From: Actinomycetes bacterium
Lineage (GTDB): Bacteria > Actinomycetota > Acidimicrobiia > Spongiisociales > UBA5794
Reading direction: 5' to 3'
Assembly: GCA_023336765.1 (NCBI GenBank)
Contig: JAMBLL010000015.1
Span: 1-6,409, forward strand
DNA length: 6,409 nucleotides
Shown here: piece after piece, positions 1 through 4,106 of the stretch
Layout: every line of letters begins with the position of its first letter
Numbering within the stretch: the stretch's first letter is position 1
Position numbers and translations under genes: made by a program
Notes under the pieces: generated by a model
The model's input: the letters and a program-made list of their open reading frames with translations, nothing else
What the model was told of the DNA's origin: nothing
Database searches by the model: none

Positions 1-206
1 CGCTCGCTCACCGCAATCTCCGAGTCGCAGTTCTCGGCAACAGCCATCGCAAGGTCTCTATCTGTACAGATACCGATCAACCCGGTCCGGTCGACAACCG
101 CAACAGCGCTTACTCCACGCGCCTTCATTGCAAGCGCCACTTCCCCGATTGGAGTCTCAGGACCGACTATCTCGCAATGTCTTCCCACCAACGCTCGCAC
201 CCGCAT
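1..206 (-). CDS. CBS-domain protein, N-terminal part (runs off left edge)
   Basis: Reading the bottom strand from the ATG at 206-204 gives 68 open codons with no stop before the window edge. The product begins MRVRALVGRHCEIVGPE. Residues about 12-57 match the first half of a CBS domain: a 'vspetpi-evA-aMkarGVsAVaVVD' stretch, then GLIGICTDRDLAMAVA (residues 42-57), whose G-[IV]-x-T-[DE]-R-D-L end is the family signature. CBS domains usually come in pairs and bind adenine nucleotides to regulate an attached enzyme or channel; proteins made only of CBS domains also exist, and the missing C-terminus prevents a choice. The start is supported by GGAGGT four bases upstream. The gene lies downstream of the sigma-factor gene in the same direction, 154 bp away, with a heptamer repeat array in the gap. 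Confidence 0.8.
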   Translation of the reverse strand, partial: MRVRALVGRHCEIVGPETPIGEVALAMKARGVSAVAVVDRTGLIGICTDRDLAMAVAENCDSEIAVSE

Positions 207-210
207 GTGA

Positions 211-216
211 ACCTCC
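211..216 (-). promoter_or_regulatory. Ribosome binding site of the CBS-domain gene
   Basis: The bottom strand reads GGAGGT, then TCAC, then ATG. The strong Shine-Dalgarno core fixes the start of the partial CBS-domain gene at 206. A weak -10-like TATTCT lies further upstream on the same strand (224-229); its -35 region would fall inside the heptamer array. Confidence 0.65.
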
Positions 217-238
217 AGGAACAAGAATATCAGATGTC

Positions 239-298
239 AGAACACAGAACACAGAACACAGAACACAGAACACAGAACACAGAACACAGAACACAGAA
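239..298. repeat. Tandem heptamer array, unit AGAACAC, about 8.6 copies
   Basis: Eight exact head-to-tail copies of AGAACAC run from 239 to 294, followed by a partial AGAA to 298. The array is between the sigma gene (stop at 361) and the CBS-domain gene (start at 206), both on the bottom strand. There are no substitutions among the full copies, which suggests recent expansion or homogenisation. The same unit occurs twice in tandem at 2421-2434. It has no stem-loop structure and is not spaced like a CRISPR array. Confidence 0.95.
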
Positions 299-360
299 TC
301 ACGCACTCTGGTATCTGAAAGCGAGTTTGCGAGCGATCTGCCTTCTGCGAGCGGAGCGAG

Positions 361-1410
361 CTAAATCAGATCTTGTTCGCGGATACCGAAGCTTGGATGC
401 CGGAGGCGGCACAGTGCGAGTTTCTCGAGTTGACGGATGCGCTCACGGGTGAGGTTGAACTCGTCCCCGATCTCTTCGAGCGTTCTCGGGATACCGTCAT
501 AGAAGCCGTACCGCAGCGCAAGAATCCTGCCCTCACGCACGGGAAGACGGTCAATCGACTTGCGCAACGAATTCGCGATGTCGAGTTCCTCTGTCACCCG
601 CACAGGGTCGGCAGCGTCCTCGTCCTCGATGAAGTCACCGAGTTGGGCGCCATCCTCGCCGATCGGCTGCTCAAGCGAAACGGTGTCTGCGACGGCGAGA
701 GCAAGTTCGACCTTCTGCACCTCAACACCGGCCTCTTCGGCGATCTCCTCGGGCTTTGGATCCCTCCCGAGTTCTGCCTTGAGTGATGCTTGAGCAGCAC
801 GAACAGCAGCAAGGGTGTCGTGGAGATGTACGGGGATACGTACTGTACGGGACTTGTCTGCGATCGCACGGGTGATCGCCTGGCGAATCCACCATGTCGC
901 GTACGTCGAGAACTTGAATCCCTTGCGCCAGTCGAACTTCTCGACCGCACGGATGAGTCCGAGGTTGCCCTCCTGGATCAGGTCAAGAAAGTCGATGCCC
1001 GATGTGTTGGCGTACCGGCGGGCATTTGCCACAACGAGTCGCAGGTTCGCGGTGAGGAAAGCATCCTTGGCCTCGCCGCCACGCCTCACCTGGCGTTTGA
1101 GCATGATCTCTTCCGCCTTGGTCGAGAAAGTGCTGTTGTCGAGGCGATCCTGAGCTGTCTGGCCAGCTTCGATCTTCTGTGCGTAGTCGACTTCGTTCTC
1201 GGCGGTGAGGAGTTCGTATTCACCGATCGAGGTCAGATACTGGCTAACGAGGTCGGTGGTGAGTCTGCCACGATCGTCAGTCAGTTTGGAACGGTCCCTG
1301 TCCTTGAGCGAACGAGCCAGAGTGTCTCGATCCATCCGCTCCTTGGCGTCAACGCGCTCGCGTTGAGCCTTGTTGACGATCGCTTTCCGAGGCTTTGCAC
1401 CGGTCGTCAT
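361..1410 (-). CDS. RNA polymerase sigma factor, RpoD/SigA (sigma-70) family
   Basis: This 349-aa protein directs core RNA polymerase to promoters. Region 1.2 is at about residues 50-83 (DLVSQYLTSIGEYELLTAENE). Region 2 is at about 113-197, with the core-binding DLIQEGNLGLIRAVEKFD and the melting/-10 helix FSTYATWWIRQAITRAI. Region 3 is at about 198-268. Region 4 is at about 272-340, with the -35 helix-turn-helix TLEEIGDEFNLTRERIRQLE. The C-terminal LALCRLRHPS differs slightly from the usual KALRKLRHPS. There is no long acidic region 1.1, only about 49 basic/charged residues, so it is shorter than actinobacterial HrdB/SigA. It may be the principal sigma factor or a group 2 paralogue, so I give no symbol. 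The frame is open upstream to 1488, but GGAGG seven bases before the ATG at 1410 supports the start used here. The stop is TAG at 363-361. Confidence 0.93.
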   Translation of the reverse strand: MTTGAKPRKAIVNKAQRERVDAKERMDRDTLARSLKDRDRSKLTDDRGRLTTDLVSQYLTSIGEYELLTAENEVDYAQKIEAGQTAQDRLDNSTFSTKAEEIMLKRQVRRGGEAKDAFLTANLRLVVANARRYANTSGIDFLDLIQEGNLGLIRAVEKFDWRKGFKFSTYATWWIRQAITRAIADKSRTVRIPVHLHDTLAAVRAAQASLKAELGRDPKPEEIAEEAGVEVQKVELALAVADTVSLEQPIGEDGAQLGDFIEDEDAADPVRVTEELDIANSLRKSIDRLPVREGRILALRYGFYDGIPRTLEEIGDEFNLTRERIRQLEKLALCRLRHPSFGIREQDLI

Positions 1411-1417
1411 CCAGCTT

Positions 1418-1422
1418 CCTCC
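1418..1422 (-). promoter_or_regulatory. Ribosome binding site deciding the sigma-factor start
   Basis: The bottom strand reads GGAGG, seven bases, then ATG at 1410. The upstream ATG at 1488 in the same frame has no comparable site, and the extra 26 residues it would add do not resemble sigma sequence. The start is therefore placed at 1410. Confidence 0.7.
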
Positions 1423-1507
1423 AACGAATAGACGGTCGTTTTGGACATGAGCCACGTGGTCGTCATGGGTAACATTTTCCGGATCCACCTATCCGACGGG
1501 TGCAACC

Positions 1508-1536
1508 AATATCACACAAGCCACGGGTCTTGTGAA
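1508..1536 (-). promoter_or_regulatory. Candidate promoter of the sigma-factor gene
   Basis: On the bottom strand, TTCACA (1536-1531; five of six matches to TTGACA) is followed after 17 bp by GATATT (1513-1508; four of six matches to TATAAT). Transcription would start near 1501 and leave an untranslated leader of about 90 bases. The call rests only on hexamer matches and spacing. Confidence 0.35.
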
Positions 1537-1660
1537 CCCAATTTCTCGTTCAGAAGGTACGGAATCTCCGAGGCTACCTACACGTCGGAGCCGAATCCGC
1601 ACGTTTCGGACAACTCGAGGGCGATTTCGAGCACTGGTGCGCTGAACCAGGGACCGCGGG

Positions 1661-1698
1661 AACCAGCACGGTCTGGTGGCCTCAGCCCGTGCTTGGTT
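1661..1698. promoter_or_regulatory. Imperfect inverted repeat upstream of the LysE-family promoter
   Basis: AACCAGCACGG (1661-1671) can pair with CCGTGCTTGGTT (1687-1698), with one bulged base and a 15-base loop. A shorter perfect dyad, ACCAG-6-CTGGT, occupies 1662-1677. With the mirrored CTGGT-7-ACCAG at 1634-1650, this gives four related half-sites just upstream of the TATAAT at 1726. It could be an operator for a regulator of the exporter. No T-run follows, so it is not an intrinsic terminator. Confidence 0.3.
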
Positions 1699-1725
1699 GT
1701 CACCTCAATCCCCTCGCACCGATCC

Positions 1726-1731
1726 TATAAT
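1726..1731 (+). promoter_or_regulatory. -10 box of the LysE-family gene promoter
   Basis: A perfect TATAAT lies 42 bp before the ATG at 1774. No good TTGACA-like box sits 16-18 bp upstream; TTGTCA at 1697-1702 is 23 bp away. The promoter may therefore depend on an activator, or be a weak or different sigma target. Confidence 0.4.
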
Positions 1732-1773
1732 CTCGTAACCTTCTCACACGTGTCGACAGGGATCAGGTGGCTC

Positions 1774-2415
1774 ATGCCGGATAGCTCAACGATGATCATC
1801 GTCGCTCTGGCATCGCTTGCACTGGTCGTCATACCCGGGCCCGCCGTGATCTACATCCTCACACGGAGCGTGAGCCAGGGTCGGTCGGCTGGGCTGGTCT
1901 CGGCGGTTGGCGTCAACCTTGGGTCATCCGTGCATGTGATCGCAGCAGTCGCGGGACTCACCGTTCTCCTCGCGAGTTCAGCAGTGGCATACTCAGCAGT
2001 CAAGTGGGCGGGCGTCGGCTATCTCGCGTGGATCGGCATCAGGACCCTCATGAAGGATGATGCAGACTTCGCCCAACCCCAGTTGCAGCAGACGGCACTG
2101 CGCAAGATCTTCATCCAGGGCGTCCTGGTCAACATGCTCAACCCAAAGGTCGCGATCTTCTTCCTCGCATTTCTTCCGCAATTCGTCGATGCTGATGCGT
2201 CCAACGCGACGGTACAAACACTCGTGCTTGGCATGACCCTGGTAACGATCGGCCTCATCACGGACTCGTTGTATGCGCTAGCTGGCGGGTCCGTAGGCGA
2301 TGCCCTCAGACGGAGACCGACGTTTGCACGGACAACCCGAATCGTCTCAGGATCGATCTACATTGCCCTTGCAGGTATCGCTGCAGTAACAGGGACCAAG
2401 GTCACAAGTTCATAA
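1774..2415 (+). CDS. LysE/RhtB-family amino-acid export protein
   Basis: This 213-aa inner-membrane protein belongs to the LysE/RhtB translocator family, which exports amino acids such as lysine, threonine or homoserine lactones by proton exchange; the substrate cannot be told here. Family marks are the N-terminal helix ending in VVIPGPAVIYILTRSVSQG (PGP at 21-23), the KWAGVGYLAWIGI segment (78-90), and the signature FIQGVLVNMLNPKVAIFFLA (113-132) followed by FLPQFV. I count about six hydrophobic segments (about 7-25, 41-65, 66-90, 113-138, 145-172, 190-207), as usual, and the length is typical. The frame is open back to 1441. The ATG at 1774 is chosen because it places the first helix at the family position and is preceded by AGGTGG; 1792 is a possible alternative. 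The stop is TAA at 2413. Confidence 0.88.
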   Translation: MPDSSTMIIVALASLALVVIPGPAVIYILTRSVSQGRSAGLVSAVGVNLGSSVHVIAAVAGLTVLLASSAVAYSAVKWAGVGYLAWIGIRTLMKDDADFAQPQLQQTALRKIFIQGVLVNMLNPKVAIFFLAFLPQFVDADASNATVQTLVLGMTLVTIGLITDSLYALAGGSVGDALRRRPTFARTTRIVSGSIYIALAGIAAVTGTKVTSS

Positions 2416-2434
2416 AGCACAGAACACAGAACAC
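2416..2434. repeat. Second short copy of the AGAACAC heptamer repeat
   Basis: Directly after the LysE-family stop codon there is AGCAC followed by two exact AGAACAC units (2421-2427 and 2428-2434). This is the same unit as the 8.6-copy array at 239-298. It lies on the top strand, the same strand as that array, even though the flanking gene is in the opposite direction. Confidence 0.8.
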
Positions 2435-2494
2435 GTCTTCCGTCTCCTTGTTAGTTGTCCGGATTCAACAATCTGGCGGCTGATTCGGAAGGAC

Positions 2495-2523
2495 TTGTCG
2501 TCACACGTATCATTCGGTATAAT
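2495..2523 (+). promoter_or_regulatory. Promoter of the first Rrf2 gene and the cytochrome c gene
   Basis: TTGTCG (2495-2500) is separated by 17 bp from a perfect TATAAT (2518-2523). Transcription would begin near 2530, giving a leader of about 40 bases that contains the AGGAACTT repeat. The 13-bp gap between the regulator and cytochrome genes suggests that this promoter serves both. Confidence 0.55.
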
Positions 2524-2532
2524 CCCCTAGTC

Positions 2533-2554
2533 AGGAACTTAGGAACTTAGGAAC
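2533..2554. repeat. AGGAACTT direct repeat in the first Rrf2 leader
   Basis: AGGAACTT occurs at 2533-2540 and 2541-2548, followed by AGGAAC at 2549-2554: 2.75 copies of an 8-bp unit just downstream of the expected transcription start. One further AGGAACTT (3489-3496) lies in the leader of the second Rrf2 gene, where it doubles as the ribosome binding site. It could be a regulator-binding element or a simple local duplication. Confidence 0.75.
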
Positions 2555-2569
2555 ACATCGAGGTAGAGG

Positions 2570-2989
2570 ATGCGTCTCGAACTGACCAAACGAACCGATC
2601 TCGCATTCCGCGCGCTCACGGCTATCGAGAGCGACTCGGAGCACAGAGTGAACGGAGCGACCTTGGCAGATGCCCTAGGCATCACAACCCACTATCTGCC
2701 CCACGTCATGGCACCTCTCACCCGGTCAGGTTGGGTTATCTCGACATCGGGACCGCGGGGTGGCTATACGCTCGTGGTGGACCTCGACAACATCACACTT
2801 CTTCAACTTGTCGAAGCTGTGGAGGGTCCGATCGATACAACAGGATGCCTCCACCTTGGACCACGCCACAACTCTGGCCATACCTGTGCCCTTCACCGAC
2901 CCTGGACGAAGGCACGCAAGGCGCTCATGGCAGAGCTCGATGACGTCACGATCGGCCATATCGCTCGAGACCCGCACACGGCACTCTGA
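2570..2989 (+). CDS. Rrf2-family transcriptional regulator with Cys/His/Cys ligand motif
   Basis: This 139-aa Rrf2 protein is related to NsrR and IscR, winged-helix repressors that sense nitric oxide, iron-sulfur status or redox through a bound Fe-S cluster. The DNA-binding part is clear: a helix-turn-helix at about 29-55 (LADALGITTHYLPHVMAPL) and the wing GPRGGY (61-66). The effector segment has C93, H100 and C106, then H109 in CALH. The family normally has three cysteines, and the paralogue at 3499 has Cys at position 100, so His replaces the middle cysteine here. D10 aligns with the Asp ligand of Streptomyces coelicolor NsrR (D8), and H109 with the His ligand of IscR (H107). GAGG lies six bases before the ATG. 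The cytochrome c gene follows 13 bp downstream. Cluster binding is inferred. Confidence 0.9.
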   Translation: MRLELTKRTDLAFRALTAIESDSEHRVNGATLADALGITTHYLPHVMAPLTRSGWVISTSGPRGGYTLVVDLDNITLLQLVEAVEGPIDTTGCLHLGPRHNSGHTCALHRPWTKARKALMAELDDVTIGHIARDPHTAL

Positions 2990-3002
2990 GCAGAGCTCAC
3001 AC

Positions 3003-3407
3003 GTGAAGCGCACACGTTCGATGGTGGCTGCACTGTTCCTCGCCCTGGCGCTCGCAACAGCATCATGTTCGGGAACCGAGCCAGCCGACGATGGTTCGAT
3101 CCCGTCCGTGCCGATCGGCTTGGCTCCAGGAGATCCGTTGGCTGGTGCACAGCTGTACCGGAGTGTGTGCGCCTCATGCCACGGTACAGATCTCGCGGGT
3201 GTCGAGGGACTCGGGCGTGAACTCGTTCCGTCGTCGTTTATCGCCACCATGTCCGAGGATGACCTGGTCCTCTTCATCATCGAGGGACGGTCCCTCGACC
3301 ACCCGGACAACATCACTGGCGTGGCAATGCTGCCAAGAGTCGGCAACCCATCTCTCAGTGACCAGGACATCGCCAATGTCGTCGCCTACATCAAGGCACA
3401 ACAGTGA
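3003..3407 (+). CDS. Monoheme cytochrome c, probable lipoprotein
   Basis: The 134-aa product carries one c-type heme on the outer face of the membrane. A basic start (VKRTRS) and hydrophobic core (residues 7-20) end at C22 in TASCSGTE, which resembles a lipobox, so it is probably lipid-anchored. CASCH (C56, C59, H60) is the heme attachment motif, inside AGAQLYRSVCASCHGTDLAG. The sequence AMLPRVG supplies the likely axial Met (M109). The C-terminal DQDIANVVAYIKAQQ is the usual last helix of small class I cytochromes. The frame is open back to 2760 inside the regulator gene, but the GTG at 3003 gives a proper signal peptide and follows the regulator stop by 13 bp; the ATG at 3021 is the alternative. 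It probably passes electrons to or from an oxidase or reductase not in this window. Confidence 0.88.
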   Translation: MKRTRSMVAALFLALALATASCSGTEPADDGSIPSVPIGLAPGDPLAGAQLYRSVCASCHGTDLAGVEGLGRELVPSSFIATMSEDDLVLFIIEGRSLDHPDNITGVAMLPRVGNPSLSDQDIANVVAYIKAQQ

Positions 3408-3456
3408 TCGATTCCTCGGAAGTGCTCATGATCGACGAAAACGATTCCCTACGGCT

Positions 3457-3483
3457 CGTGAGCGGGTATATTACCTACTCACG
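3457..3483. promoter_or_regulatory. 12-3-12 inverted repeat, candidate operator of the second Rrf2 gene
   Basis: CGTGAGCGGGTA (3457-3468), TAT, TACCTACTCACG (3472-3483): ten of the twelve arm positions pair; only the central CG/TA pair of positions does not. The dyad covers the probable -10 box TATATT (3467-3472) of the regulator gene starting at 3499, the ideal place for an autorepressor. Rrf2 proteins of this type bind long dyads: NsrR sites are 11-1-11, and 11-3-11 sites are reported for Streptomyces RsrR. The resemblance is in architecture, not in base sequence. Confidence 0.6.
3467..3472 (+). promoter_or_regulatory. -10 box of the second Rrf2 gene
   Basis: TATATT lies 26 bp before the ATG at 3499 and sits in the centre of the inverted repeat. 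The -35 region is poor (TTCCCT at 3445-3450, 16 bp upstream). The start of transcription would be near 3479, leaving a short leader with AAGGAA as ribosome binding site. Confidence 0.45.
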
Positions 3484-3498
3484 GTCTAAGGAACTTCC

Positions 3499-3939
3499 AT
3501 GCGGCTAGAAATGACGAAGAAATCGGATCTCGCGCTCAAGTCGATGCGTTGCATCGGCGATGCCGGTGATGAACTCGTTGCCGGTAAGGCGCTCGCTGCG
3601 AAGCTGGACATCACAACGCACTACCTCCCCCAGGTCATCGCTCCCCTCGTCAAGGCTGGCTGGGTCAAGTCAACACCTGGACCGCGAGGGGGCTATCGGC
3701 TCGTCGTCGACCTCAAGGAAGTCAGCGTCCTGGACGTGATCGAGGCGATCGAAGGAAGGATCGAGGACCAGGGGTGTGTCCAGCGCGGCATCCCGTGTCC
3801 GGAAAACGATCTGTGCGCACTCCACGAACCCTGGCAAGCTGCTCGTGATGCCATGCTCGACCAACTCGCCAGTGCTTCAATCGCTGACAATGTGCGGCCA
3901 TGTACGGACATCGTTGCCCCACCGATCACCGCTGGATAG
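3499..3939 (+). CDS. Rrf2-family transcriptional regulator, NsrR/IscR-like, three-cysteine
   Basis: This 146-aa paralogue of the regulator at 2570 is about 45% identical in an ungapped hand alignment and keeps the same residue numbering for the key sites. The helix-turn-helix is at about 29-55 (LAAKLDITTHYLPQVIAPL) and the wing is GPRGGY (61-66). The effector segment has the full C93-x6-C100-x5-C106 set, with H109 in CALH and D10 near the N-terminus, matching the ligands used by NsrR (three Cys and Asp) or IscR (three Cys and His). It should bind a 2Fe-2S or 4Fe-4S cluster and lose or change DNA binding on exposure to nitric oxide or oxidants. C18 and C135 are additional cysteines. AAGGAAC (3488-3494) is the ribosome binding site. 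It has its own promoter with an overlapping dyad, suggesting autoregulation. Confidence 0.93.
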   Translation: MRLEMTKKSDLALKSMRCIGDAGDELVAGKALAAKLDITTHYLPQVIAPLVKAGWVKSTPGPRGGYRLVVDLKEVSVLDVIEAIEGRIEDQGCVQRGIPCPENDLCALHEPWQAARDAMLDQLASASIADNVRPCTDIVAPPITAG

Positions 3940-3943
3940 CCCC

Positions 3944-3962
3944 GTCAGCCGTCAGCCGTCAG
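3944..3962. repeat. Tandem heptamer repeat, unit GTCAGCC, 2.7 copies
   Basis: GTCAGCC at 3944-3950 and 3951-3957, then GTCAG at 3958-3962, beginning four bases after the stop codon of the second Rrf2 gene. The period is 7 bp, as in the AGAACAC array, but the unit differs. Confidence 0.8.
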
Positions 3963-4092
3963 TTGGAGAAACCCGCCGTAACCTGGCAACGCCGATTCCA
4001 CGCTGCTCTGATTGTTCTTCTGACCGGGCGCTGGCGGGAAGCTCCCAAGGGGCGGGGCGTCCGCTAAAGAACACATATCAGAGCTTCGTTCG

Positions 4093-4098
4093 TATGCT
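4093..4098 (+). promoter_or_regulatory. Possible -10 box for leaderless transcription of the zinc-ribbon gene
   Basis: TATGCT ends eight bases before the ATG at 4107, and no Shine-Dalgarno sequence is visible. If it is the -10 box, the transcript would start at or near the A of the ATG. Leaderless genes are common in actinobacteria. No clear -35 box is seen, so the call is tentative. Confidence 0.3.
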
Positions 4099-4106
4099 CC
4101 CAACCA

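Larger units (their letters stand above)
1411..1773. other. 363-bp divergent intergenic region, no gene
   Basis: This gap separates the sigma gene (leftward) from the LysE-family gene (rightward). The top-strand frame stays open from a TTG at 1441 but encodes nothing recognisable and lacks the character of the neighbours. It holds candidate promoters for both sides (1508-1536 bottom, TATAAT at 1726-1731 top). It also holds several small dyads: CTCCGA/TCGGAG (1566-1590), CCGAA/TTCGG (1591-1609), CTGGT/ACCAG (1634-1650), ACCAG/CTGGT (1662-1677), and a longer bulged stem 1661-1671 with 1687-1698. No terminator is expected between divergent genes, so any role would be regulatory. Confidence 0.6.

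Noticed and set aside
239..298. CRISPR array
   Set aside because: The repeats are 7 bp, directly adjacent and without spacers; no cas gene is present.
300..360. Terminator after the sigma gene
   Set aside because: The recurring GCGAG motifs here are all direct copies on one strand, so they cannot form a hairpin, and no T-run follows on the bottom strand.
128..452. Two overlapping top-strand reading frames with HRTQNTE peptide repeats
   Set aside because: The peptide repeat is only the 7-bp DNA array read in triplets (three heptamers give seven codons). The frames also overlap the CBS gene start and the sigma gene end on the other strand and have no ribosome binding site.
790..1431. 213-codon top-strand frame opposite the sigma gene
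   Set aside because: It is the antisense shadow of a strongly conserved sigma-70 coding region and its peptide matches no family.
1411..1488. 26-residue N-terminal extension of the sigma factor
   Set aside because: The frame is open, but the residues do not resemble sigma sequence, and the strong GGAGG site belongs to the ATG at 1410.
1441..1773. 111-residue N-terminal extension of the LysE-family protein from a TTG
   Set aside because: LysE-family proteins start directly before the first membrane helix; the extension is not hydrophobic, matches nothing, and overlaps probable promoter elements.
2760..3002. Long N-terminal extension of cytochrome c reaching into the Rrf2 gene
   Set aside because: The GTG at 3003 gives a standard lipoprotein signal peptide; the extension is the Rrf2 gene read out of frame.
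2726..3376. 216-codon bottom-strand frame across the first Rrf2 and cytochrome genes
   Set aside because: It is antisense to two well-supported genes and its product has no recognisable motif.
4030..4065. GC-rich hairpin GGGAAGCTCCC as an intrinsic terminator after the second Rrf2 gene
   Set aside because: The stem is only four base pairs and no T-run follows.
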